A stretch of 46,838 nucleotides of DNA from an uncultured Pelagibacteraceae bacterium (lineage in GTDB: Bacteria; Pseudomonadota; Alphaproteobacteria; Pelagibacterales; Pelagibacteraceae): NCBI GenBank assembly GCA_902529785.1, contig CABZXV010000007.1, positions 1 to 46,838 of the forward strand, in the 5' to 3' direction. The notes under the pieces are model-generated. The model was not told where the DNA came from. It saw only the letters and a program-made list of their open reading frames with translations, and made no database searches. This document shows, in pieces, positions 32,298-43,342 of this stretch. The translations under genes were made by a program, and so were the position numbers. The stretch's first letter is position 1; every line of letters begins with the position of its first letter.

Positions 32298-35035
32298 TGA
32301 ACAATTAAATGCCCATGTTTCTCACATATTTCCTTGCTAATTTTCCAACATACTGGACACTTAGTTCCTACAGCTTTTGAACTAGTAACTTCAATATCTT
32401 TTTCCAAATTATTGTCATTGGAGATTGAAGCTGAAGAAGTTATACATATTTCAGAGAAATCTTGGTTCTGAGCTATATTGAACATATCTTGATTTTTGAT
32501 TTTAATTTCAATATTTGCCTCTAAACTCGAACCAATAATTTTTTCTGCTCTTTTACTCTCTATGCTAATATTTGCTTCATCTCTTATTAGTTTAATCTTT
32601 TCCCATTTATTATTTAATTCATCATTTTTCCATTGATTAGGAATTTTAACAAATTTTTGTAAATGAACACTTCCCTCTTTATCTTCTTTATAAATTAAAT
32701 GATAAATTTCTTCAGTTGTGAATGACAATATTGGTGCAAACCATTTTAATAAACACTCTAAAATTACTTTTAGTATTAAAATACAATCTGATCTTTTTTT
32801 TGAGTTTTTAGGATCACAATAAAGAAGATCCTTTCTTATATCAAAATAAAAAGCTGACAATTCTACAGTACAGAAATTGAGTAATTCTTTATAGAGATTA
32901 TGAAAATTATAGGACTTAAAATACTCATTAAAATTTTTATTAATCATATATAATCTATGAAGCATGTATTTTTCGAGTTCAGGCAAATCATTTAAGTCAA
33001 TTTTTTCAAAATCTATTTTTGAGTAATCATCTTGCATATTTCCTAAAAGATATCTGAAAGTATTTCTAATTTTTCTGTAAGACTCAGAATGTTGGTCTAA
33101 AATTGAATAATCAATTCTTAAATCCTCAGCATAATTTGATGATGCAACCCAGATTCTAAGTATATCAGCACCATATTTTTTTAAAATATCTTCTGGGGCA
33201 ATTACATTCCCTGTTGATTTAGACATTTTAAGCCCTTTGCCATCAACGACAAACCCATGTGATAGAATACTTTCAAAGGGTGCTCTACCTCTAGTTCCAC
33301 ATGACTCAAGTAAAGAAGAATGAAACCATCCTCTATGTTGGTCTGAGCCTTCTAAATACATTGATGCAGGCCATTTTAAGTCTTCTCTTTTTTCTAATAC
33401 AAAAGAATGTGTTGAGCCACTATCAAACCACACTTCTACTATGTCTGATGATTTAGTAAAATCCTCTGCTTTATATTTATCTCCAAGAAGTCTTTGAAAA
33501 TTTTCTTCAAACCAACAATCGGAACCCTCTTTTTCATAGATTTTTGCGATATTTTCAAAAACTTCATCATCTATCAAAATCTCTCCATTTTTTTTTGAAA
33601 TAAATATTGGTAAAGGAACACCCCATACTCTCTGTCTAGATACACACCAATCTGGCCTAGTCTCAATCATTGATTTAATTCTTTCTTTACCTTTCGCGGG
33701 GTAAAAAGTTGTATCATCTATAGCTTTAAGAGCTTTATCTCTTAATTTGTGACTCTCCATTGAAATAAACCATTGAGGTGTTGCTCTGTGAACTAATGGA
33801 GCTTTAGATCTCCAAGAATGTGGATAGGAATGAGTAAGTTTTCCGTTGGATAATAGGGTTTTTGTTTCCTTAAGCTTCTCTATGACAATCGTATTAGCTT
33901 TAAAAATATGTGTTCCTTCAAATATTGGTATATGTTTAGTGTATCTTCCATCGTCATCAACTGTTTCAACTGCTTTAATCCCATTGTTTAAACACAAATT
34001 AAAATCATCAGGTCCATGACTAGGTGCGCAATGAACAATACCTGTTCCCTGTTCTGTTGTAACAAATCTTGCTTCAAGCATTGGAACATCATAATCATAT
34101 CCAATTTTATGAAATGGATGACCACAAATAGTTCCTTCAAAATCTTTTCCTTTAAATTCAGAAAGTAAATTTATTTTTAAGTCTGTGTCTTTTGACACAG
34201 ATTCTAAAAGCTCTTTAGCAATTACTATTTTTTCACTATGTAGTTTGTCATTATTGTTTATCTCGCATAAGACATAATCTAAACTTTGATTATATGCTAA
34301 AGCCTTATTTGCAGGTATAGTCCATGGTGTAGTAGTCCAAATGATAATATTTGATCCAATGATTTCTTTTATATTTGAACTTTTGACTATAAAAGCAGCA
34401 TAAATTGTATCTGATACATGATCTTGATATTCAACTTCTGCATCTGCTAAAGCAGTTTTTTCGACTGTAGACCATAAAACAGGTTTATATCCTTTGAATA
34501 AACTTCCCTCTTTCAAAAATTTACCCAGCTCTCTTACAATTTGAGCCTCAGCATCAAAACTCATTGTTGAATAATAGTTTTCCCAATCTCCAATTACTCC
34601 AAGTCTTTTGAATTGATCTTTATGAATTTCGATCCATTTACTTGCAAAATCTCTGCATTCTTTTCTAAATTCTATAATAGGTACATCGTTTTTATTTTTT
34701 TTATTTTTTTTATATTGTTCCTCAATTTTCCACTCAATTGGTAAACCATGGCAATCCCATCCAGGAACATAGACAGAATCCTTACCATCCATTTGATGGA
34801 ATTTAATTATTATATCTTTTAGAATTTTATTTAAAGCTGTACCCATATGAATATTTCCATTTGCATAAGGCGGGCCATCATGTAATACAAATTTTTCTTT
34901 TCCTTTACTTTGTGATCTCAGTTTCTTATATAAATTAATCTTCTCCCAAAATTTTAAATATTCAGGCTCTTTATTAGGCAGGTTCGCCTTCATAGAAAAA
35001 GCAGTTTTAGGTAAATTTAAATGTTCCTTACTCAT
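32294..35035 (-). CDS. ileS: Isoleucyl-tRNA synthetase
   Basis: 913-aa class I aminoacyl-tRNA synthetase. The HIGH-equivalent is PPYANGNIHMGTALNK, the KMSKS loop is GLKMSKSTGN, and the editing domain between them includes WTTTPWTIPANKALAYN and GTGIVHCAPSHGPDDF. The C-terminal zinc finger reads CPVC...EICEKHGH, so the last canonical Cys appears to be His, a conservative metal-ligand change. It overlaps lspA downstream and ribF upstream by ATGA. The long reading frame shows no disruption. Confidence 0.98.
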   Translation of the reverse strand: MSKEHLNLPKTAFSMKANLPNKEPEYLKFWEKINLYKKLRSQSKGKEKFVLHDGPPYANGNIHMGTALNKILKDIIIKFHQMDGKDSVYVPGWDCHGLPIEWKIEEQYKKNKKNKNDVPIIEFRKECRDFASKWIEIHKDQFKRLGVIGDWENYYSTMSFDAEAQIVRELGKFLKEGSLFKGYKPVLWSTVEKTALADAEVEYQDHVSDTIYAAFIVKSSNIKEIIGSNIIIWTTTPWTIPANKALAYNQSLDYVLCEINNNDKLHSEKIVIAKELLESVSKDTDLKINLLSEFKGKDFEGTICGHPFHKIGYDYDVPMLEARFVTTEQGTGIVHCAPSHGPDDFNLCLNNGIKAVETVDDDGRYTKHIPIFEGTHIFKANTIVIEKLKETKTLLSNGKLTHSYPHSWRSKAPLVHRATPQWFISMESHKLRDKALKAIDDTTFYPAKGKERIKSMIETRPDWCVSRQRVWGVPLPIFISKKNGEILIDDEVFENIAKIYEKEGSDCWFEENFQRLLGDKYKAEDFTKSSDIVEVWFDSGSTHSFVLEKREDLKWPASMYLEGSDQHRGWFHSSLLESCGTRGRAPFESILSHGFVVDGKGLKMSKSTGNVIAPEDILKKYGADILRIWVASSNYAEDLRIDYSILDQHSESYRKIRNTFRYLLGNMQDDYSKIDFEKIDLNDLPELEKYMLHRLYMINKNFNEYFKSYNFHNLYKELLNFCTVELSAFYFDIRKDLLYCDPKNSKKRSDCILILKVILECLLKWFAPILSFTTEEIYHLIYKEDKEGSVHLQKFVKIPNQWKNDELNNKWEKIKLIRDEANISIESKRAEKIIGSSLEANIEIKIKNQDMFNIAQNQDFSEICITSSASISNDNNLEKDIEVTSSKAVGTKCPVCWKISKEICEKHGHLIVQ

Positions 35036-35964
35036 GAAATTTTTTTTGCATTCAAAATATCTTTTTTAATTTGATTTTTTAACTCACTGATACCTTTGAA
35101 TTTTTTTTCTCCTCTAATAAATTTTAAAAATTCGACAGACAATTTTTTATTATAGAGATTTCTTGAAAAATTAAAAATATTTACCTCTAAAAGTATTTTT
35201 TTTTGTTCAAAAGTTGGCCTATATCCTAAATTTGCAATACCCCTAAAGACCTTTTTTTTATCATTAATTCTAACTCTTACTGCATAAACTCCTGGTTTTG
35301 CTATGACGTAGTTTTCAATGTCTATGTTGCATGTTGGAAAACCAATTTTTTGCCCCATCATTCTACCCTTTTGAACTGTACCCTCAATCGTCCAATTTCT
35401 TTTTAGAAAATTATTTGCCCTAGATAGATGCCCTTTTTCAAGCAACTTTCTAATTATTGTAGATGAAATAATTTTTTTATTTTTCTTTAAAGGTGTTGGT
35501 TTAACTAAAGTATAACCAAAAATATTTTCATATTTTTTAAGTAACAAAACATCTCCCTCTCTTTTGTTACCAAATCTAAAATTGTTACTGACAAATATAA
35601 ATTTTGAGTTTAATTTTTTTGATAAAATATCCTTAATAAAATCTATACAATTAATTTTTGAAAATTTTTTATCAAAATTTTTATTAATTATAAAATCAAC
35701 TCCAAATTTTTGTAAATAGGCAACTTTTTGATTAAAATTTGATATTCTATAATTTTTTATTTTACGATTAAAAAACATTTTAGGAATAGGATCAAAAGTG
35801 ACAACTCCTATCTTAGATTTATATTTAGTTTTATATTTTTTTGCCAATTGAAATAATTTTTGGTGTCCAGAATGTAAACCATCAAAGTTTCCAATCAAGA
35901 TAATAGAATTTTTAAATTTTTGTGAAATATTAAAATTATTAAAAATCTTAGACTGTTTCACCAT
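35032..35964 (-). CDS. ribF: Bifunctional riboflavin kinase / FAD synthetase
   Basis: 310-aa enzyme making FMN then FAD. The N-terminal adenylyltransferase domain shows ILIGNFDGLHSGHQKLFQLA (nucleotide-binding HxGH) and NNFRFGNKREGD. The C-terminal kinase domain shows GRMMGQKIGFPTCNI, VYAVRVRI and the HAD-adjacent end. It overlaps ileS downstream (ATGA) and the HAD-IIA gene upstream by 7 bp. FAD made here serves CrtI/CrtY and respiratory flavoproteins, a general need rather than a specific link. Confidence 0.95.
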   Translation of the reverse strand: MVKQSKIFNNFNISQKFKNSIILIGNFDGLHSGHQKLFQLAKKYKTKYKSKIGVVTFDPIPKMFFNRKIKNYRISNFNQKVAYLQKFGVDFIINKNFDKKFSKINCIDFIKDILSKKLNSKFIFVSNNFRFGNKREGDVLLLKKYENIFGYTLVKPTPLKKNKKIISSTIIRKLLEKGHLSRANNFLKRNWTIEGTVQKGRMMGQKIGFPTCNIDIENYVIAKPGVYAVRVRINDKKKVFRGIANLGYRPTFEQKKILLEVNIFNFSRNLYNKKLSVEFLKFIRGEKKFKGISELKNQIKKDILNAKKIS

Positions 35965-36773
35965 TTTAATTCACTCTGAAAATAATTAATTTTTGCATCA
36001 TAATTTTTTAGTACATTTTCAATAGAAAAATTTGAAATTTCTTGTCTATGTATACCACCTGTGATCAGTAGTGAATCAAAATTTTGTGCCATGGCTCCTT
36101 TTATATCCGTATTTAAATTATCACCAATACATAATATTTTTTTATCTTTAACTGTGGCAGCAAGTTCATAAACTGGTGGATAAGGTTTGCCAAAATATAT
36201 TACTTCCCCATCAATTTCCTCAAATGATTTAGCTATAGATCCAGCGCAGTATTCTCTTTTATTTCCTCTATCAACTATTAAATCTGGATTAGTACATATC
36301 ATTTTTTTTGATATTTGCGTTGATAGAAAATTTTTATAATACTCCAAATCATTCTCATGTTCCTCGAAAAGTCCTGAGCACAATATGTATTCTGAGTCAT
36401 CTATATTGTTGACTTTATTGTTCTCAAATTTTCTGAATAAATCAAAATCTCTTGGTGGTCCTAAATGAAAAAATTTTTTGTTTTTAAATTTTTCTAAAAT
36501 ATATCTAAGAGATGCTTCTCCGGATGTAAAAACAGTTTCAGAAAACTTATTTAATCCCATTCCTTTAAGGGTATTAATTACAGTTACATTTGGTCTTGGA
36601 GCATTTGTAAGTAAAATAAATTTTTTATTATTTTTTGATAATTCTTCTAAAACTTTTACTGCATTCTTGTGAAGCTTTATTCCATTATGAATTACTCCCC
36701 AAATATCGATGAAAAATAAATCATACTGACTTACAATTGATTTTAAGCCTATTTGCTCTAAATTTTTACTCAT
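35958..36773 (-). CDS. HAD-IIA family hydrolase (TIGR01459-like)
   Basis: 271-aa phosphatase of HAD subfamily IIA. The nucleophile motif is FIDIWGVIHNG (Asp 23, with the DxWG variant seen in the alphaproteobacterial TIGR01459 group), motif II is LLTNAPRP, Lys is in FGKPYPPVYE and motif IV is CIGDNLNTDIKGA. The substrate is unknown; relatives act on sugar or nucleotide phosphates. It is the 5' gene of a minus-strand operon running to pgi and lies 120 bp from groES, in divergent orientation. Confidence 0.88.
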   Translation of the reverse strand: MSKNLEQIGLKSIVSQYDLFFIDIWGVIHNGIKLHKNAVKVLEELSKNNKKFILLTNAPRPNVTVINTLKGMGLNKFSETVFTSGEASLRYILEKFKNKKFFHLGPPRDFDLFRKFENNKVNNIDDSEYILCSGLFEEHENDLEYYKNFLSTQISKKMICTNPDLIVDRGNKREYCAGSIAKSFEEIDGEVIYFGKPYPPVYELAATVKDKKILCIGDNLNTDIKGAMAQNFDSLLITGGIHRQEISNFSIENVLKNYDAKINYFQSELKW

Positions 36774-36840
36774 ATTTCAGATATAGCTTAAAAAACTAAT
36801 AAATTCTTGGATTTTCTACTTTATATATTTTAGACCAGAT

Positions 36841-36870
36841 CTTGAAAAAATAGTCACATGCATCTATATG
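36841..36870 (+). promoter_or_regulatory. Sigma32-type heat-shock promoter for groES-groEL
   Basis: CTTG at 36841-36844, an 18-bp spacer, then TCTATATG at 36863-36870. This fits the alphaproteobacterial RpoH pattern (CTTG, about 17-18 bp, CYTATnT..G) with one mismatch. It lies 23 bp upstream of groES, whose Shine-Dalgarno (AAAGGAG) is strong. I see no CIRCE inverted repeat in the 120-bp gap, suggesting sigma32 rather than HrcA control. Confidence 0.6.
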
Positions 36871-36893
36871 AACTTTAATTTAAAGGAGTATTT

Positions 36894-38868
<1,975 letters not shown>

Positions 38869-38900
38869 TCCCTTTCCAATCTGATTTTTCAGAAAAATTT

Positions 38901-38938
38901 AAAACCCCCGAAACTAAGTTTCCGGGGGTTTTTTTTTT
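38901..38938 (+). terminator. Intrinsic terminator after groEL
   Basis: AAAACCCCCGAAAC, short loop TAA, then GTTTCCGGGGGTTTTTTTTTTT. The stem has a five-pair C/G core plus an A/T extension, with one bulged C, and is followed by a run of T. It is by far the most G/C-rich hairpin in the window, so a strong stop for groESL transcription is clear. Confidence 0.92.
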
Positions 38939-39113
38939 ACCTTTTTCAAGGTGGACGAAAACTTAATTTAACAAATTTATGTAGTCTTTTTCTAACGAAC
39001 CACATAAGTTAATTTTATAAATTTTTCAGGTTGTATTCAATCAAACTCTAATTTTTTTCTATCTTAAAGTGAAATTAAATTAATTTTTTTTTTGTTTTCA
39101 ATCTGAGGTTTAG

Positions 39114-39137
39114 ATGTATAAGAACACCGAACTATGA
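39114..39137 (+). CDS. Possible 7-codon leader peptide upstream of typA
   Basis: ATG TAT AAG AAC ACC GAA CTA TGA encodes MYKNTEL. It has its own Shine-Dalgarno-like GAGG at 39105-39108 with 5-nt spacing. Its TGA overlaps the typA ATG (CTATGA). The typA start itself has no good Shine-Dalgarno, so ribosomes could load on the micro-ORF and reinitiate. The frame and overlap are direct observation; function as a leader is inferred and could be chance. Confidence 0.4.
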   Translation: MYKNTEL

Positions 39138-40960
39138 ATCAAAATATAAGAAATATTACTATAATCGCTCATGTTGACCACGGAAAAACAACGTTGATTG
39201 ATAATTTGATGAAGCAAAGTGGATCTTTTAGAGAAAATGAAGTCATAGATGAAAGAATAATGGACTCTGGTGAACTCGAAAAAGAAAGAGGAATTACAAT
39301 TTTAGCTAAACCTACTTCTATAAATTGGAAAGATACTAGAATAAATATTATCGATACACCTGGCCACAGAGATTTTGCAGCAGAAGTTGAAAGAGTTTTA
39401 AGTTTAGCAGATGGAGCATTATTGCTTGTGGACTCTGCAGAAGGGGTTATGCCACAAACAAAATTTGTATTAAGTAAAGCCTTAAGGCAGGGTTTGAAAC
39501 CAATAGTTGTTATTAATAAATTAGACAAGACCGATCAAAGAGCTGATGAAGTTTTAAATGAGACTTTTGATTTATTTGTAAGTTTAGATGCAAACGAAGA
39601 ACAATTGGATTTCCCAGTTTTATATGCAAGTGGTAGATCGGGTTGGGCTAGTAAAGATATTGATGGGCCTCGAGAAAATCTTCATCCTTTATTAGATTTA
39701 GTACTTGAACATGTTAAACCTTCCGAATTTGATAGATCTAAACCTTTTGCAATGTTATCAACATTACTTTATGCAGATAATTTTTTAGGAAGAAGTCTTG
39801 TAGGAAGAATATCTCAGGGAACAGCCAAAGCAAATCAACAGATAAAAGCAATAAATTTAGAGGGTAAAAAAGTAGACGAAGGAAGACTCACAAAAATCTT
39901 TAGATATGAGGGTACAAAGAAAGTGCCAATCGAAATTGGAGAAGCTGGCGATATTGTAGTAATAGCTGGATTAGAAAAGGCTAATGTAGCAGATACTATT
40001 TGCGATTTGGAAGTAAATGAGCCAATAAAAGCAACTCCTATTGATCCACCAACAATGTCTATAAAAATTACAGTAAATAGCTCTCCACTTGCAGGGACTG
40101 AAGGTAAAAAACTGACCAGCACCCAAATTAGAGATCGATTAATATTAGAAGCTCAAAATAATGTTGGAATTAGTTTTTCTGAAAATTCAAACAAAGATGC
40201 ATTTGAAATAAGTGGAAGAGGCGAACTAATGCTTGAGATTTTGTTAACCCAAATGAGACGAGAAGGCTTTGAAATGACGGTAAGCCCTCCTAAAGTTTTA
40301 TTTAAAACTGACAGTAATTCTAAAAAATTAGAGCCAATTGAGGAGATTACAATGGATATTGATAAGGAGTTTTCATCTAAAATCATAGACAGTATGAATA
40401 GAAGAAAAGGGAAATTAATTGAACTTAAAGATACTGGAAAAAATAAAAAAAGATTAATTTTTCAAGCACCAACTAGGGGGTTGATGGGATATACAAGTAG
40501 ATTTTTAACTTTAACCAAAGGTACAGGCGTAATTAACAGAATTTTTCACTCTTATGGAGATTTTGAGGGCGACATGGAGGGTAGAAGGAACGGTGCTTTA
40601 ATTTCTATGGATCAAGGTAAGGCCGTAGCTTTTTCAATTTTTAACTTACAAGCTAGAGGAGAAATGTTTATTACACATAACGATCCTGTTTATACTGGAA
40701 TGATAGTGGGCTTGGCACCAAAACCGGGTGATATGATAATTAATGTCATGAAAGGTAAAAAACTTACAAATATGAGAACACAAGGAACAGATGAAAATAT
40801 TGTTCTCACTCCCGTTCGAAAAATGTCTATAGCTGAACAACTAAGTATACTGAATACAGATGAGGCTTTAGAAATTACCCCAAAATCATGTAGACTAAGA
40901 AAAGCAATTCTTGACCCTCATGAGAGGAAAAGAAGTGAAAAAAATAATTTAATCACTTAA
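39134..40960 (+). CDS. typA: Ribosome-associated translational GTPase TypA/BipA
   Basis: 608-aa GTPase of the EF-G family that binds the ribosome and is important under stress and cold. G1 is AHVDHGKTTLIDNLM, the RGITI switch, G3 DTPGHRDFA and G4 NKLDK are all intact. The C-terminal TypA-specific part has GLMGYTSRFLTLTKGTG and VRKMSIAEQLSILNTDEALEITP. An in-frame stop (TAA at 39119-39121) lies upstream, so ATG 39134 is the true start. The preceding gap of about 265 bp holds the groEL terminator, the micro-ORF and otherwise AT-rich sequence with no further gene. Confidence 0.97.
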   Translation: MNQNIRNITIIAHVDHGKTTLIDNLMKQSGSFRENEVIDERIMDSGELEKERGITILAKPTSINWKDTRINIIDTPGHRDFAAEVERVLSLADGALLLVDSAEGVMPQTKFVLSKALRQGLKPIVVINKLDKTDQRADEVLNETFDLFVSLDANEEQLDFPVLYASGRSGWASKDIDGPRENLHPLLDLVLEHVKPSEFDRSKPFAMLSTLLYADNFLGRSLVGRISQGTAKANQQIKAINLEGKKVDEGRLTKIFRYEGTKKVPIEIGEAGDIVVIAGLEKANVADTICDLEVNEPIKATPIDPPTMSIKITVNSSPLAGTEGKKLTSTQIRDRLILEAQNNVGISFSENSNKDAFEISGRGELMLEILLTQMRREGFEMTVSPPKVLFKTDSNSKKLEPIEEITMDIDKEFSSKIIDSMNRRKGKLIELKDTGKNKKRLIFQAPTRGLMGYTSRFLTLTKGTGVINRIFHSYGDFEGDMEGRRNGALISMDQGKAVAFSIFNLQARGEMFITHNDPVYTGMIVGLAPKPGDMIINVMKGKKLTNMRTQGTDENIVLTPVRKMSIAEQLSILNTDEALEITPKSCRLRKAILDPHERKRSEKNNLIT

Positions 40961-41604
40961 TTCATAATCCTATCAATTAAAAATAAGCTTAAAGCTATAC
41001 AAGGACCTATACCGAAAGCAAACATTAAAGTCCCTACTCCAAGAGTTCCACCTAAATACCAGCCTACTGATGCTACTGAAATTTCTATAAAAGCTCTAAC
41101 AGCTGCAATTGGTAAATTAGTTTTTTTTTGTAATCCAGTCATTAAACCATCTCTTGGTCCTGGCCCCAAATTTGCAATCAAATAAATTCCACTCCCTACT
41201 CCAACTATCATTACACCTAGAGCTGCCATTAACAATTTCATTATATAACTTTCAGGGGTTGGAATTAACGCAATTGTTACATCCAACATTACTGCAATAA
41301 TTACGATATTAAATATTGTTCCAAGACCTGGCTTTTGTTTTAAAAAGAACCATAGAGACAAAACAACGACACTTACAATAAAAGTGACAACACCAATTGA
41401 TAATCCTGATTTAATTGAAATTCCTTGTGCCATTACAGTCCATGGAGAGTTCCCAAGAAATGAAATAACTACCAATGCTTCACCAAAACCGAACAATATA
41501 AGGCCAAAACAAAGAAAAAATAATGTTGATAATTTCGGTTTTAAATTAAAGGTTTCATCAGAACTCCATGAGACTTTTGGGATTTTTTTGATAGTAAGGA
41601 ACAT
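40957..41604 (-). CDS. YczE/YitT-family membrane protein
   Basis: 215-aa polytopic protein with five or more hydrophobic helices. GEALVVISFLGNSPWTVMAQGISIKSGLSIG and NLGPGPRDGLMTGLQKKTNLPIAAVRAFIE match the pattern of YczE/YyaS/YitT proteins, uncharacterised membrane proteins of the COG2364 type. The function is unknown, though the family is sometimes linked to transport. It is convergent with typA (4-bp overlap) and divergent from the secreted protein gene at 41644 (39 bp apart). Confidence 0.85.
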   Translation of the reverse strand: MFLTIKKIPKVSWSSDETFNLKPKLSTLFFLCFGLILFGFGEALVVISFLGNSPWTVMAQGISIKSGLSIGVVTFIVSVVVLSLWFFLKQKPGLGTIFNIVIIAVMLDVTIALIPTPESYIMKLLMAALGVMIVGVGSGIYLIANLGPGPRDGLMTGLQKKTNLPIAAVRAFIEISVASVGWYLGGTLGVGTLMFAFGIGPCIALSLFLIDRIMN

Positions 41605-41643
41605 ATAATTAACTATTATTTATACTTTCTTGTACTAAAATCT

Positions 41644-42330
41644 ATGAAAATGAAACATTTTGTATTGATAATAATAATTTTCATTTATTCCTCAAAGGCT
41701 ACTGCACACAGTAGTCACTATGAAGGTTTAAAAAAAATTGAGATGGATGTTCTTAGAAATAATGAAGTTATTGGTAGTACTAGCTACTTTTTTGAATTTG
41801 ATGAGGATTTATTTGTAGTTAAAAATTATACCAATTTTAAAGTAGAATTATTTGGAATAAAAGTTTTTTCAATACTAAGTGAAACTATAGAAAAATATAA
41901 AGATGATAAACTTATTTTTTTTAAATCAAATACATTCCAAAATGACAAGGAAAAATACGTAAATTTAAAATATCATAGGGCAAAAAATAAATTCATTATT
42001 GATGGTTCATCTTTTAAGGGAGAAGCTGATATAGATTGTACTATTGGCAATTGGTGGAACCATAAAATTTTTAAAGCTAATAAACAAATTAGTCCTTTAT
42101 CTGGAAGTATAAAGAAACAAACTGTAAATTTAATTGGAACTGAAAATATTATTATAAATAATAAAGAATATTCAAGCAAACATTTCAAAATTAAATCAAA
42201 TGATGAAAGCCTTGATGAAGACAAGCAATTTGAATTTGATGTATGGTATAATCCAAAAAATAATTTAATTTTAAAAGTAACTTATAATAAAATGGGAAAC
42301 TGGGAATATAGATTAAGGAGTTTTGAGTAA
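41644..42330 (+). CDS. Secreted DUF6134-like protein
   Basis: 228-aa protein with a signal peptide (about 1-22, MKMKHFVLIIIIFIYSSKATAHS). The mature part is beta-rich: EGLKKIEMDVLRNNEVIGSTSYFF, a KVELFGIKVFSILSETIEKYKDDKLI block, then CTIGNWWNHKIF and VWYNPKNNLILKVTYNK. The pattern recalls DUF6134, a periplasmic beta-sandwich family of unknown role; I am moderately sure. It joins the downstream TerB-J-domain gene by TAATG, so the two are probably translated together. Confidence 0.75.
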   Translation: MKMKHFVLIIIIFIYSSKATAHSSHYEGLKKIEMDVLRNNEVIGSTSYFFEFDEDLFVVKNYTNFKVELFGIKVFSILSETIEKYKDDKLIFFKSNTFQNDKEKYVNLKYHRAKNKFIIDGSSFKGEADIDCTIGNWWNHKIFKANKQISPLSGSIKKQTVNLIGTENIIINNKEYSSKHFKIKSNDESLDEDKQFEFDVWYNPKNNLILKVTYNKMGNWEYRLRSFE

Positions 42331-43052
42331 TGGCTATATGGGGAAGTTTAATTGGCGGAATGATAGGTTTTTCACTTGGAGGACCATTTGGAATGCTTTT
42401 AGGATCCTTAATAGGTGGAAAAATGTCAAGATCAAGATCTGGAGGAGGATTTAGATCATTTGCGCAACCACAACAAATTTTTGCACTTTCTTTAATTGTT
42501 TTGTCAGCCAAACTAAGTAAGGCAGATGGACAGGTTAGTCGTGAAGAATTAATTGCAGTTAAGGATAAATTAAAAATACCTGATAGTGAATTAGATCAAG
42601 TTGGAAAAATTTTTAATAAGGCAAAAGAAGAAAGTACAGGTTACGAGCCATACGCAAAACAAATTGCGGAAGTCTACAAAGGTAATTTAAATATTCTGGA
42701 GGAAGTAATAAATACTTTATTTTATATTGCTGAGTCAGACGGACATGTAAGTGAAAAAGAATTAGTAATGATTGAGGATATAGCAAGAATATTTGGATTA
42801 AATGATATTCAAATAAATGGAATTAAGGAGAGTAGAAAATCATCAGATAAGCTTAATCCTTATATTGTATTAGAGAGCAAACCTGAGGATTCATTAGATA
42901 CAATTAGAAAACGTTATCTTAAGCTTAGTAAAGAACATCATCCAGATTTATTAATGAGTAAAGGCGTACCTCAAGAGGTTTTAGATGAAAGTAAAGCTAA
43001 AATGAGAGCAGTTAATTCTGCTTGGAGTCAAATACAGAAATTAAAGAATTAA
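42330..43052 (+). CDS. djlA: TerB/J-domain (DjlA-like) co-chaperone
   Basis: 240-aa protein with a Gly-rich, possibly membrane-associated N-terminus (GGMIGFSLGGPFGMLLGSLIGG, about 7-30). A TerB-like helical domain (about 45-145) includes KLSKADGQVSREEL and AESDGHVSEKELVMIED, two EF-like acidic loops. A C-terminal J-domain has the HPD motif in KEHHPDLL (about 205-212). DjlA proteins recruit DnaK at the membrane. The first helix of the J-domain looks divergent, but the HPD and neighbouring lysines are kept. It is co-transcribed with the secreted protein upstream; its tail overlaps the convergent 96-aa gene by 12 bp. Confidence 0.9.
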   Translation: MAIWGSLIGGMIGFSLGGPFGMLLGSLIGGKMSRSRSGGGFRSFAQPQQIFALSLIVLSAKLSKADGQVSREELIAVKDKLKIPDSELDQVGKIFNKAKEESTGYEPYAKQIAEVYKGNLNILEEVINTLFYIAESDGHVSEKELVMIEDIARIFGLNDIQINGIKESRKSSDKLNPYIVLESKPEDSLDTIRKRYLKLSKEHHPDLLMSKGVPQEVLDESKAKMRAVNSAWSQIQKLKN

Positions 43053-43331
43053 TCCTAATAAACTAGCCATAAAATACATAGAAAAAATAAATGCGAGTAC
43101 TACTATAAAATACATAATAGTCACAATCTTATCTCTTCTTCGTCTCTGCCTCACAAAGGGTTTATCATCTAGATCACAAATATCTCTAATTCCAACAACT
43201 TGATAATCGCAAGTATATCTCCAAATGGAATTCGGCATTCTTGGATCAGTTTGATTATAATATTGGATCCACTGAACTGTATATTTAAATGAAAGGTAGC
43301 TTACTATTAATAGAAGACCGCTTGTAAACAT
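43041..43331 (-). CDS. Small membrane protein of unknown function
   Basis: 96-aa product with hydrophobic stretches at about 3-20 and 70-95 and a central hydrophilic part (YNQTDPRMPNSIWRYTCDYQVVGIRDICDLDDKPFVRQRRRRDK). Two cysteines (TCDYQ and DICDLDD) could form a disulfide or bind metal. The central RRRRDK gives a strong cytoplasmic-side signal. I do not recognise the family. It lies 11 bp after isocitrate lyase on the same strand and may be co-transcribed with it. Codon use matches neighbours, and it is not a shadow of another gene. Confidence 0.75.
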   Translation of the reverse strand: MFTSGLLLIVSYLSFKYTVQWIQYYNQTDPRMPNSIWRYTCDYQVVGIRDICDLDDKPFVRQRRRRDKIVTIMYFIVVLAFIFSMYFMASLLGLIL

Positions 43332-43342
43332 TATACTTTCAT

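Noticed and set aside
38939-39100. Imperfect direct repeat between groEL terminator and typA (ACTTAATTTAACAAATTTATG versus AGTTAATTTTATAAATTTTTC)
   Set aside because: Only about three quarters of positions match and the sequence is AT-rich, so chance similarity is likely; I found no small RNA or tRNA in the gap.
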